36,772 nucleotides of DNA, taken from Crocinitomicaceae bacterium. GTDB taxonomy: Bacteria; Bacteroidota; Bacteroidia; Flavobacteriales_D; Sanyastnellaceae. A program made the position numbers and the translations under genes. Below are positions 26,240 to 33,873 of the stretch, one piece after another (position 1 is the first letter of the stretch; each line of letters begins with the position of its first letter). The stretch spans positions 13,515 through 50,286 of the forward strand of contig PACT01000046.1 of NCBI GenBank assembly GCA_002700285.1, in the 5' to 3' direction. The notes below the pieces were generated by a model. It had not been told where the DNA came from and searched no databases. It saw nothing but the letters and a program-made list of their open reading frames with translations.

Positions 26240-27262
26240 TTATGACTCTTGTCTTGATGTGTAGTCTCGAGTAACCAAGCCATCAGGCTTATAAAAAACT
26301 CGGGAGAGCAATGCTTTTTGGAGAACTGAGTCTGGTGTATAAAATCTATCTCCAGACTTTATTCGCAGATCATTTGCATCAGCGCTCAGACTATCGCGCT
26401 TTAGCAACATAATTCCGCCATTGCAAGAAATTAGAAAGCTTTCGGGGTCTGCATGAAGTATGAGGCCATATGTAAAGGGATGCATGTAACACTCTCGCTC
26501 TATGGCTAAATCTATAATGCGTACTTTTTGACCCTTGATAAAGGTAAATGATCCTGAATAGGGCTTCGAAAAAGCGAGCACAAAGCTCTCAAGATCTTGC
26601 ATTGAGAGAGACCAATTAATACAGCCATGCAGATCAGATGAGATGCGAGGAAAATAAGAATCTGGCCCATCCTGTGGAATTAGACTAGATGCTGATTGAT
26701 CTAATGTAATCTGACCAGAAATAACTTGCTTAATCCACGGAGTCAGATGTTCAAACTCTTCCTTAAGCTGACGCTTTTGAAGGTCGCACGGCATACGCTC
26801 TTCGTCTGAAAATATAAAATCTTTTCGAAATGCATATGCACCTTCATCTATTTTTGTTGTGACATAGTGCATTAAGATCGATCCCCTTTTATCTCGCTGG
26901 AGGATTCTCCAGCTAAAACCCCCACCGCCTTTGAATTCGGGCAACGGTGCACCATGTGAATTGATTAACTGTCCACGAAAATCGTCAATATCTTTTTGCG
27001 TGAATATGAATGGTGATCCAAAAGAAATGCCAAGACTTTGGCGGTGTCGGACTCCAATCTCTTGAAAAGAAGCATCGGACAGGCTCTGTACGCATAACTT
27101 TTTGACAGACGCCGAAAGATTTAAGGACTCAATCGAATCTTGTTGGCGAGGGCCAAAAACAACATTGCACTCTACGCTTGCAGCGTCTAAAAAATCAGTA
27201 ATTTGTAAAAAGTGTGGACTAAAGCCAAAAAGGCAGACAACATCGAAGCTATCTCTCGTCAT
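26240..27262 (-). CDS. Sugar N-formyltransferase-like protein (340 aa)
   Basis: The protein resembles methionyl-tRNA-formyltransferase-fold enzymes. The catalytic Asn-x-His is in QLINSHGAPLPEFKGGGGFS, and the catalytic-Asp region is MHYVTTKIDEGAYAF. A beta-rich C-terminal domain follows around residues 203-265 (SSDLHGCINWSLSMQDLESF and PYSGSFTFIKGQKVRIIDL). Sugar formyltransferases use N10-formyl-tetrahydrofolate to formylate an amino sugar, and that role fits the amino-sugar genes on both sides. It starts inside the stop of the small upstream ORF (ATGA, 27262-27259) and ends 10 bases before the SpsF fusion, so it belongs to the hisH-to-spsF operon. Base composition is AT-rich relative to that fusion. 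Confidence 0.82.
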   Translation of the reverse strand: MTRDSFDVVCLFGFSPHFLQITDFLDAASVECNVVFGPRQQDSIESLNLSASVKKLCVQSLSDASFQEIGVRHRQSLGISFGSPFIFTQKDIDDFRGQLINSHGAPLPEFKGGGGFSWRILQRDKRGSILMHYVTTKIDEGAYAFRKDFIFSDEERMPCDLQKRQLKEEFEHLTPWIKQVISGQITLDQSASSLIPQDGPDSYFPRISSDLHGCINWSLSMQDLESFVLAFSKPYSGSFTFIKGQKVRIIDLAIERECYMHPFTYGLILHADPESFLISCNGGIMLLKRDSLSADANDLRIKSGDRFYTPDSVLQKALLSRVFYKPDGLVTRDYTSRQES

Positions 27263-27465
27263 GTGTCAATCCTGTTAGGAAGACCCGCGTTGCGGATGTG
27301 AGAGCGGAACTTCATTAGATTCTGATCGCTTTGGTAGAAAAAGGTGAAGGAAGCTAAACCTACCTCATAACCCCCAACAAAGTGCTGTGCTAATCCACAG
27401 CAGTCTAGAACGATCACCGGAACCACCCTGACTAATGGCATCTTACCTTCACTAAATTTTTTCAT
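27259..27465 (-). CDS. Small ORF in the amidotransferase operon (68 aa)
   Basis: A 68-codon frame starts at 27465, overlapping the end of the WbuX-like gene; MPLVRVV at 27441 is an alternative start. It ends in an ATGA overlap with the formyltransferase gene. That tight coupling on both sides argues that it is translated. The segment RVVPVIVLDCCGLAQHF vaguely resembles the N-terminal strand-loop of HisF (usual RIIPxLDxxxGxxVK), so it could be a leftover of a second hisF-type gene, but the similarity is short. No other function is visible. Confidence 0.45.
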   Translation of the reverse strand: MKKFSEGKMPLVRVVPVIVLDCCGLAQHFVGGYEVGLASFTFFYQSDQNLMKFRSHIRNAGLPNRIDT

Positions 27466-28594
27466 GCATAAGTTTTTCCCTTAAAATATTAATCCACCTT
27501 CCATCGGATTGGCTCCAAATCGAAGGCGTTCGATGGGAATCAACGATTTTATTAAACTCGTCTCTATCAATTCCCATATAATCTAATATAGGTGGGATTG
27601 ATTCTTCGGGAAATTCCCCATCATATTTTTGCGCAAGTATGATTGCCTCTTCTCGGGTAATCTCTTCATTTTGGATATGTCGCGATAAGTCACGTATTCC
27701 TCGCCCGTATCCAAACTTAATATAATTCAGGTAATAGTAAAGATCATCGGTGTAATCATCCAGAGAGTCGTAATTAGTAAATGTGCCATATGTCCTCCCT
27801 CTCTCAGCAGTTTTAAAATTAATTTTTGATGCTACATAACGATAATTTTCTTTTACATTCCATTTTCTATAATAACCGTAGTAGTGAGCTTCAATTCCGT
27901 TCTTTTTTATAGAACTTGGAGTTGGCATTACATATTGATATAAATCACGTGGAGTTATATTATCGCCATCTACCCAGTTACGAGGATTATCTCCAACCAG
28001 GTTTTCGATTATTTCTTCGTAATCACGAATTTTTTCTGAGTTTTTGTGCAAAACTCTTCCCCCATAATTTGTTTCCCCATGCTCGGCATAGAAAATATAT
28101 GGTAATTTTAAATCTATTGCAATTTTAAAAATTGCAGATGCTATGCCTGCATCCCAATGCAACTTTGGATTTCCCCTTTCAAGGAAAAAACGATAACACA
28201 ACTTACGAGATACGCTGACATTTAAATTAATTTGCATGCTATCGAAACCATGATTCAATACTTCTCTACAATTATGTATACCCACCTTTGTAGGAATTAA
28301 CGGATTGAATCTAATCAAAAGCGGGTTTAGCCCAAAATCCTCTTTCAGGTGAATGGCAACTGCTGAACTATCTTTGCCTCCACTCCAGGGAATGATGCAA
28401 TCATAAACATTCCCATTGCTACTACTATATTCTTTAATCGCAGCAATATGATTATTTAATTCAGTCTCTCTCTCGTTGTAATTGACATCACCTCTTCTCT
28501 TTTCTTCGGCAAATACACATGCGTTACATACACCATCCTTAAAACTGATTCGTGGTCTTGTGTCGGGTGTGAGGCATTTTTTACAATACTTCAT
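27452..28594 (-). CDS. N-acetyl sugar amidotransferase (WbuX/WbpG/PseA family)
   Basis: MKYCKKCLTPDTRPRISF with KDGVCNACVF is the family's paired-Cys zinc-ribbon-like start, and CIIPWSGGKDSSAVAIHL holds the SGGKDSS ATP-pyrophosphatase loop. YIFYAEHGETNYGG and NYDSLDDYTDDLYYYLNYIK are also family-typical. These enzymes use ammonia delivered by HisH/HisF-like partners to turn an N-acetyl into an N-acetimidoyl (acetamidino) group. The start is the ATG at 28594 because it overlaps the HisF-like stop by four bases (ATGA); an upstream ATG at 28633 lies inside the HisF-like gene. The length of 380 residues is standard. Confidence 0.92.
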   Translation of the reverse strand: MKYCKKCLTPDTRPRISFKDGVCNACVFAEEKRRGDVNYNERETELNNHIAAIKEYSSSNGNVYDCIIPWSGGKDSSAVAIHLKEDFGLNPLLIRFNPLIPTKVGIHNCREVLNHGFDSMQINLNVSVSRKLCYRFFLERGNPKLHWDAGIASAIFKIAIDLKLPYIFYAEHGETNYGGRVLHKNSEKIRDYEEIIENLVGDNPRNWVDGDNITPRDLYQYVMPTPSSIKKNGIEAHYYGYYRKWNVKENYRYVASKINFKTAERGRTYGTFTNYDSLDDYTDDLYYYLNYIKFGYGRGIRDLSRHIQNEEITREEAIILAQKYDGEFPEESIPPILDYMGIDRDEFNKIVDSHRTPSIWSQSDGRWINILREKLMHEKI

Positions 28595-29337
28595 TGGATA
28601 ATTTTTCTGATGTAGCAGCCATCTACTGTACATTGCTGCCTTAGTGAACCAATTGCAATTTTGGACATATGATGAACGTCACATACCGCCACAGAGTCAA
28701 CAAAGTTCTTCGATAATAATTCGGAAAATTGATCCCAGTCAATTATTCCGCATGATCCCACATGAATAGGTATATTTCTTGGCAAAAACATGCAAACATG
28801 TTCTATAGCCTCAATATTAGCTCCCATAACCCTACCGTCATTTTCAACATCTTGGATCATAAATTCTCCAATATAAGGTACAATATCTTCGAAATTATCA
28901 GGTAAGAATTGTTCTCTGAATTTTCGACAAGCCCAGTCGTATGAATACAATTTATCTGAAAATATTCCAAAATCTATTGATGCAATCACTGCTTGTTTAC
29001 CGTAGGTCAATGCAACTTCCTTAAGAACATTTTGGCTGTCCCATAATGCACGATTAAACAATAATCTATCCGCCCCAATGTCAAATAAAAATTTAGCCTG
29101 TTCTAGAGTAGATACACCAGCGGCAATTGAAAGTGGCACGGTGAGCTGATCAACCATTTTTCCAATAAACTGGTAAAAACTATGCAATGGTTGTCGATCT
29201 GTACAGACAACTATGACTTCATCAAAAGAAGGATAACTTGCATGATCTACAGTATATAGATGTTCTGGATTAAATTGACGCGTTTTTGTGAATGCACCGC
29301 CTGAAATTGTCAGAAGCAATGTAACTCTTTTATACAT
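28591..29337 (-). CDS. HisF-like cyclase/ammonia channel subunit for sugar amidination
   Basis: The (beta/alpha)8 barrel of HisF is visible: YKRVTLLLTISGGAFTKTRQ at the N-terminus, VPLSIAAGVSTLEQAKFLFD (second phosphate-binding half), GADRLLFNRAL, VIASIDFGIF and VGSCGIIDWDQFSELL. Position next to HisH-like and WbuX-like genes identifies it as the dedicated sugar-modification paralogue (WbuZ/WbpI type) and not the histidine enzyme. It starts eight bases before the HisH-like stop (ATGTATAA overlap), an unusually tight coupling that fits a HisH-HisF complex made in equal amounts. Length is 248 residues, near the usual 250. Confidence 0.9.
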   Translation of the reverse strand: MYKRVTLLLTISGGAFTKTRQFNPEHLYTVDHASYPSFDEVIVVCTDRQPLHSFYQFIGKMVDQLTVPLSIAAGVSTLEQAKFLFDIGADRLLFNRALWDSQNVLKEVALTYGKQAVIASIDFGIFSDKLYSYDWACRKFREQFLPDNFEDIVPYIGEFMIQDVENDGRVMGANIEAIEHVCMFLPRNIPIHVGSCGIIDWDQFSELLSKNFVDSVAVCDVHHMSKIAIGSLRQQCTVDGCYIRKIIQ

Positions 29338-29923
29338 GAAGATCCAAAAAATTTTTTACGATGCTTAACCCGCTTTTATCTGATTTTTCTGGATGAAATT
29401 GCATCGCTAAGATATTTTTGTGTTCAACCATCCCGGTCACTCCATCCTCACATTTATAATAAATGCAATCTTGATTGCCGGAATCTACAATGTAGTAAGA
29501 GTGTACAAAATAGTAAGCATGTTGTGAATTAGTTGAAAGTCTTGACCAGCCTATTCTTGGGACTCTGCCACTGTAATCAGAAAATCCTTCAAGTGAGCTG
29601 CAATATGTCTTGATTAAGCCCAGTCCCATTGATCCAGGTGCTTCTTCTGATGATTCTGTAAGTAGTTGCGCTCCAAGGCAAACTCCTAGCAAAGGTTTTC
29701 CGCTTGAAGCAAATTGTTTAATTTCAGAGAATAAACCATTATTGATCAGTTGCTTAGACGCTAACCCAAAATGTCCAACACCTGGGAGAATTAGCACATT
29801 GCAAGTATCTAACCCAGCCACTGAATCGGTGTAAGTACATATGTCACTTGTGAAATTATTAAATAAAAAATTATAAATAGATTTTAAATTTCCGGATCCA
29901 TAGTCTACGACTCCTATTCTCAT
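29330..29923 (-). CDS. HisH-like glutamine amidotransferase for sugar amidination
   Basis: This is a class I glutamine amidotransferase. It begins MRIGVVDYGSGNLKSIYNFL, followed by VLILPGVGHFG, the nucleophile Cys in PLLGVCLGAQLLTESSEEAP, and the His-Glu pair in ILAMQFHPEKSDKSG. It hydrolyses glutamine and passes ammonia through the HisF-like partner to the WbuX-like synthetase. The length of 197 residues is typical. It is the first gene of the tightly coupled hisH-hisF-wbuX operon and follows a 758-base spacer that holds a likely promoter at 29945-29973. Confidence 0.92.
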   Translation of the reverse strand: MRIGVVDYGSGNLKSIYNFLFNNFTSDICTYTDSVAGLDTCNVLILPGVGHFGLASKQLINNGLFSEIKQFASSGKPLLGVCLGAQLLTESSEEAPGSMGLGLIKTYCSSLEGFSDYSGRVPRIGWSRLSTNSQHAYYFVHSYYIVDSGNQDCIYYKCEDGVTGMVEHKNILAMQFHPEKSDKSGLSIVKNFLDLHV

Positions 29924-29944
29924 AACTTAAGCCAAATTTTAGTA

Positions 29945-29973
29945 CCTATAGCATGATTCGCCAAGTACTTCAA
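29945..29973 (-). promoter_or_regulatory. Probable promoter of the hisH-hisF-wbuX operon
   Basis: On the minus strand TTGAAG (29973-29968) and TATAGG (29950-29945) are separated by exactly 17 bases. The -10 is 22 bases before the HisH-like ATG, leaving a leader of about 15 bases. Confidence 0.4.
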
Positions 29974-29982
29974 GGAGCTTTC

Positions 29983-30108
29983 ATGGAGAGTGGGTGGGCA
30001 GGAGCTATTCGTTTTCGCGAAGCCTTAAATCTTTGCCTGCATTTAGAAAGTGAAATTGTAATTTCCGGTCTCGATTTTAAGTATTTTATTTCTACTGGAC
30101 ATGAATAG
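29983..30108 (+). CDS. Possible small protein (41 aa)
   Basis: A frame of 42 codons including stop runs on the plus strand: MESGWAGAIRFREALNLCLH and onwards. AAGGAG lies 5 bases before its ATG, one of the best ribosome-binding sites in the window. The protein is divergent from the HisH-like gene, and the site overlaps its promoter region. No family is recognised, and a chance frame or a gene remnant is just as possible. Confidence 0.2.
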   Translation: MESGWAGAIRFREALNLCLHLESEIVISGLDFKYFISTGHE

Positions 30109-30224
30109 CCTTTGCCGTTAAATTAGTTTGTCAAGTCAATGTCGTGAAGTGAAAAGTTGTAATCAACTCCAAATTTATAATCTGCTTAATTAATCTATTT
30201 AGCTAATTATTTTTCGTTTTCATA

Positions 30225-30419
30225 GAGCCTGTATGTGCTCCTAGGCGGTTCCTTAGCCCTGCGGAAGTGAGAAGCATTGCAAGACCTTCCACGGCGGTAA
30301 TATCCACGGATCAAGCAGATAGGGAGATTCGCCTCGAATAATACGCACAGGTTTGGTTACACACAAATGTCCAGAAGTGGATCGAGGAGGAAGGCGGGGC
30401 ATGAACGCGCCCTTTTTTT
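30225..30419 (+). ncRNA. Candidate structured non-coding RNA
   Basis: A rod-like nest of pairing arms can be read by eye: CCTGT (30228-30232) with ACAGG (30347-30351), AGGCG (30243-30247) with CGCCT (30330-30334), CCCT (30257-30260) with AGGG (30321-30324), and GGAAG (30263-30267) with CTTCC (30286-30290). A TATAAT lies at 30176-30181, and an intrinsic terminator at 30396-30419. The stretch is richer in GC than its flanks. The layout is reminiscent of a 6S-like rod, but I cannot align it to any known family. The limits are approximate. Confidence 0.35.
30396..30419 (+). terminator. Intrinsic terminator (stem-loop plus T7)
   Basis: GGGGC at 30396-30400 pairs with GCCCT at 30409-30413 (last pair G-T) around an eight-base loop, and a run of seven T follows at 30413-30419. 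It faces the plus strand, where no convincing protein gene lies upstream, which is what suggests a small RNA. Confidence 0.55.
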
Positions 30420-30681
30420 GCTCAGAACACCTGAGGTATCAAGAACTAAGGGGATCTCCGCAGCTATGTTCCCAAGATGTCGTGCGTTTTTACCATTTTA
30501 TCCCGTTTGAAGCCCCACCTTTTAGAAACCCTATGTAAAGTCAAGCATTTACGAAAATGTTCAACTGCCCTATTCTATTTCAATAAACTCTCATCAATAA
30601 AAGAACGCCAAAGGACATAAATTTCCATGGAACAAGCAACTATCGCACGCTATAGCGCAATAGAAAGAGGAGCTCCCGTGT

Positions 30682-31572
30682 TCAACGTGGCCAGCGACGA
30701 GGATCCAAGCTAAATGAATCCTTGATGCTCCAAACATGCCAGCCCTGATCTTGAAGAAACGGGGGCATGACCCAAGCTTTCAGTAATTGGTCGAGCTGAG
30801 CGCGAGAGCACACACCCAGAACTACTCCATCGAGCTCCTGCTGAACACGAGCGAAATCCAACGCGCATTCGAGCAAACTACGAGCATGGCCAGCAGCAAA
30901 GGCCCCAAGCTTTGCGTGGTGATCACGAGTAGCCTGGTCAATCCAAGAAGGCCAACGATCAGCTGGGGTCAACAACAAACCCTGAAGATATAAACTCCGT
31001 GCATGAACAAGGCAACCTTGAGAACGTAAATAAGTGATCGTTCCGTTTTGAAGCAGACGCTGATCGTAAAGGGAAAGAGGAAGCTGAACCAGATCCAAAA
31101 GCTCTGAATCAACAGGGCCTAGATCACAAGCTTCATAGATCGATACTCCTAAGCGCCTCACCAATCCACGCTCTTTCAGGCCGAACAACCATTCCTTCAA
31201 AAACTCAGCTCCTGGTTTGCGCAAATCATCCGTGCTATGGAGCAAAAGAGAATCCAGACATGAAATACCCAAACGCGAAAGGCTTAGCTGTAAAGATTGC
31301 TCCCAAATTGAAACATGATTAGCTGTAAAAATACTTTGGCGCTGAGCAGGAAGTTTACTCACTAGTTGAAAATTATGTTCAACAGGAAGGTTGCGTCCGA
31401 TAACAGATTCAGCGTCACCGTAAGCCTGAGCCGAATCGAGCCAAGAGAAGCCTGCTTTTGAAGCATCAGCCAGAATATTCTTAACTTCTAATTCATCCAC
31501 TTGGCCAGACTTATTAGTAATTCCGTAAGGGAGGCCAAATTGAACAGTCCCTAGGCAAAGCTTAGGAGACAT
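30682..31572 (-). CDS. Aldo/keto reductase (296 aa)
   Basis: The protein opens CLGTVQFGLPYGITNKSGQV. It has the catalytic Asp and Tyr of the family in SWLDSAQAYGDAESVIG (usual DTA-x-x-YG), the Lys in LVSKLPAQRQ, and the His in CLDSLLLHSTDD. VRRLGVSIYEACDL follows, as is usual. The length is normal. It starts 3 bases after the PseC stop, so it is co-transcribed with pseB and pseC. The substrate is probably an oxo-sugar intermediate or a related carbonyl compound; no step of the standard pseudaminic pathway needs this enzyme, so it points to a variant sugar. Confidence 0.88.
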   Translation of the reverse strand: MSPKLCLGTVQFGLPYGITNKSGQVDELEVKNILADASKAGFSWLDSAQAYGDAESVIGRNLPVEHNFQLVSKLPAQRQSIFTANHVSIWEQSLQLSLSRLGISCLDSLLLHSTDDLRKPGAEFLKEWLFGLKERGLVRRLGVSIYEACDLGPVDSELLDLVQLPLSLYDQRLLQNGTITYLRSQGCLVHARSLYLQGLLLTPADRWPSWIDQATRDHHAKLGAFAAGHARSLLECALDFARVQQELDGVVLGVCSRAQLDQLLKAWVMPPFLQDQGWHVWSIKDSFSLDPRRWPR

Positions 31573-31574
31573 GA

Positions 31575-32744
31575 TTAGAGGTGCTTCGTTAAAATATTAA
31601 CGACTCTGCCTTGTTCATCCTCTTGAAGGCCTGGGAAGATAGGAAGACTAATAGCGTTAGAGGCATAAAACTCGGCTTCAGGGAAGTCGCCTTCAGAAAA
31701 ACCAAGCGTTCGATAATAAGGTTGAAGATGAACCGGGGTGTAATGCACCTGCACTCCGATACCTGCAGCCCGTAATTCATCGAAAACACGACGATGTTGC
31801 TCAGGCCTGGGATCAGCGAAACGGATCACTGCAAGATGCAACGAGCTCATGACATCTTCAGGCACCGCTAAAAGCTGTAAAGGCAGCATCGACAACAGCT
31901 CCCTGTAAATCTGCCATTGACGGTTACGCTCAGCGATGATCTCATCAAGCCGCTGCAACTGGCTCAAACCCAGAGCCCCCTGCAAGTCAGTCATCCTGTA
32001 GTTAAAGCCAAGATGCTGTTGCTCGTAGCTCCATGGCCCAGCTGCCTTGCGTTCAAAGCGGTGAACATCCTTGGTGATGCCATGGCTGCGTAGCTCTGCC
32101 ATGCGTTGGGCCAGATGGCGATTGTTGGTCGTGGCCAAGCCACCTTCTCCAGTCGTAATGATCTTCACCGGATGAAAGCTAAACACCGTGATAGCGCTGT
32201 ATGAGCAGCTCCCAACAGGTTCCCCTTGATAGCGACCACCGATCGCGTGGCTGGCATCCTCCAGCACGTGAAAGCCATAACGATCAGCAAGAGCTGCGAT
32301 CGACGCCATTTCGCAACTGGTGCCGCAAAGGTGCACTGGCACAACCACCTTGGGAAGGATGCTCTCTCGCTCCGCCAACTCCAGCTTCGCCGCAAGCGCC
32401 TTCACACTCATCAGACCCGTTTCAGGGTCGATATCAACAAAATCAATATCAGCACCGCAGTAACGGCCGCAATTAGCCGAAGCCACGAAAGTGATCGGGG
32501 AGGTCCAGAGCCGATCTCCAGGACCCAAACCCAATGCCAAACATGCGATATGCAAAGCACTGGTTGCACTGTTCACAGCAACGCCATGAACGGCACCAAC
32601 TTTGGTCGCCAACGCCTTTTCAAATGCCGGGACCGCTGGACCTTGCGTGAGGAACGGACTGCGTAGAACCTCCACCACCGTGGTGATGTCGTCTTCAGTG
32701 ATCGTCTGGCGACCGTAAGGAAGAAAGTGATCGGGGTGATGCAC
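31575..32744 (-). CDS. pseC: PseC: UDP-4-keto sugar aminotransferase (DegT/DnrJ/EryC1 family)
   Basis: It is a PLP-dependent aminotransferase of the DegT/DnrJ/EryC1 family. It starts with HHPDHFLPYGRQTITEDDIT, the usual PseC start with PYGRQ. AVNSATSALHIACLALG binds the PLP phosphate, HVLEDASHAIGGRYQGEPVG holds the Asp that contacts the PLP ring nitrogen, and VFSFHPVKIITTGEGG carries the Schiff-base Lys. GFNYRMTDLQGALGLSQL is also present. It would convert UDP-2-acetamido-2,6-dideoxy-L-arabino-hexos-4-ulose to the 4-amino-altrose derivative. The length of 389 residues is typical. It starts 19 bases after the PseB stop, so the pair forms an operon. Confidence 0.93.
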   Translation of the reverse strand: MHHPDHFLPYGRQTITEDDITTVVEVLRSPFLTQGPAVPAFEKALATKVGAVHGVAVNSATSALHIACLALGLGPGDRLWTSPITFVASANCGRYCGADIDFVDIDPETGLMSVKALAAKLELAERESILPKVVVPVHLCGTSCEMASIAALADRYGFHVLEDASHAIGGRYQGEPVGSCSYSAITVFSFHPVKIITTGEGGLATTNNRHLAQRMAELRSHGITKDVHRFERKAAGPWSYEQQHLGFNYRMTDLQGALGLSQLQRLDEIIAERNRQWQIYRELLSMLPLQLLAVPEDVMSSLHLAVIRFADPRPEQHRRVFDELRAAGIGVQVHYTPVHLQPYYRTLGFSEGDFPEAEFYASNAISLPIFPGLQEDEQGRVVNILTKHL

Positions 32745-32762
32745 AGAGCAAGAGACGCAGAT

Positions 32763-33782
32763 CTAAACCGGCTGGAACGTGGAATCCACATGTTCCCTGA
32801 TCAAATCACGGAGCTGTTCCACGGTAAGAAAATCAGCATTGGTACCGGAGTTATAGGCAAAGCCAGGCTCAACAGATTTCACCTTCAATCCGGCCGCCCG
32901 ATACTGACGTTGGACCGAACCATCACTGGGTAGGATTGCATAATATTGGTTAAGATCAATCGTAGAAAAACTATCTGAAGAAGTAATCATCTCTTCATGA
33001 ATTTTCTCTCCAGGGCGTATGCCGATGATCGGCTTCTCGCAGCCCGGACCAATAGCCTCAGCTACATCGGTGATCCGGTAACTCGGAATCTTTGGAACGA
33101 GTAATTCACCACCAAGGGCATGATCAAGTGCCCAGAGCACCATCTCCACTCCATCTTGCAACGAAATATTAAACCTGGTCATCGCCGGATCCGTGATCGG
33201 CAGAACACCGACTTGGGCTTTGTTCAGAAAAAAGGGAATGACCGAACCACGGGACCCCATCACATTGCCGTAACGCACCACAGAGAAGCGCAGATCACGA
33301 GCACCCTTAATGTTATTGGCGGCGACAAAAAGCTTGTCAGAGCAGAGTTTTGTGGCGCCATACAAATTAATCGGAGCAGCGGCCTTATCGGTGCTAAGAG
33401 CAACTACACGCTGCACACCCGTATCGAGACAAGCCTGAATCAGATTTTCAGCGCCGAGCACATTTGTTTTCACGAACTCCATCGGGTTGTATTCAGCTGC
33501 AGGCACCTGCTTCAACGCCGCCGCATGCACGACGGTGTCAACCTGCTCAAGAGCTCTGCGCAAGCGATCCTGATCACGCACATCGCCGAGGAAAAAGCGC
33601 AGCTGGGGATATTCCGCCGCCGGATACTGCTGTTGCAATTCCCACTGCTTTAACTCATCACGGCTATACACAACAATGCGACGTATATCAGGGAAACGCT
33701 CCAGCAAAGTAGCGATAAGGGCTTTGCCGAAACTTCCGGTAGCGCCAGTAACAAGCACACTAGAAGAAGAACCGAAAGTCAT
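32763..33782 (-). CDS. pseB: PseB: UDP-GlcNAc 4,6-dehydratase (5-inverting)
   Basis: This is the first step of pseudaminic acid synthesis. The extended-SDR Rossmann loop is VLVTGATGSFGKALIATLLE. VVYSRDELKQWELQQQYP and FFLGDVRDQDRLRRALEQVD are typical of the inverting dehydratases. VVALSTDKAAAPINLYGATK holds the Asp-Lys and Tyr-Lys residues of the active site. RPGEKIHEEMI is also family-typical. The length of 339 residues is normal. It heads the pseB-pseC-AKR operon, and a methyltransferase lies upstream after a 91-base gap. The last step of the substrate assignment relies on the presence of pseC and pseI in the same region. Confidence 0.94.
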   Translation of the reverse strand: MTFGSSSSVLVTGATGSFGKALIATLLERFPDIRRIVVYSRDELKQWELQQQYPAAEYPQLRFFLGDVRDQDRLRRALEQVDTVVHAAALKQVPAAEYNPMEFVKTNVLGAENLIQACLDTGVQRVVALSTDKAAAPINLYGATKLCSDKLFVAANNIKGARDLRFSVVRYGNVMGSRGSVIPFFLNKAQVGVLPITDPAMTRFNISLQDGVEMVLWALDHALGGELLVPKIPSYRITDVAEAIGPGCEKPIIGIRPGEKIHEEMITSSDSFSTIDLNQYYAILPSDGSVQRQYRAAGLKVKSVEPGFAYNSGTNADFLTVEQLRDLIREHVDSTFQPV

Positions 33783-33873
33783 GATTTCAAAGAAGATTAA
33801 TTTGGATAGTCTTTACAAATGACAATCCCGCTCACCATGCATGAGTTTAACAAACGCAACGAAGCTCGTAAAC

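Larger units (their letters stand above)
29924..30681. other. Intergenic region with small-ORF and ncRNA candidates
   Basis: About 760 bases lie between the HisH-like start and the aldo/keto reductase stop. I see a promoter-like pair for the HisH operon (29945-29973, minus), a 42-codon plus-strand frame with a good ribosome-binding site (29983-30108), and a structured, less AT-rich stretch ending in a stem-loop and T-run at 30396-30419 (plus). The remainder (about 30430-30681) has no feature I can support. Confidence 0.5.

Noticed and set aside
28591-29923. Histidine biosynthesis hisF and hisH
   Set aside because: Position next to the WbuX-like amidotransferase and the diverged N-terminus indicate the sugar-modification paralogues.
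30353-30538. 61-codon plus-strand frame across the candidate RNA terminator
   Set aside because: It runs straight through the stem-loop and T-run and has no recognisable motif.
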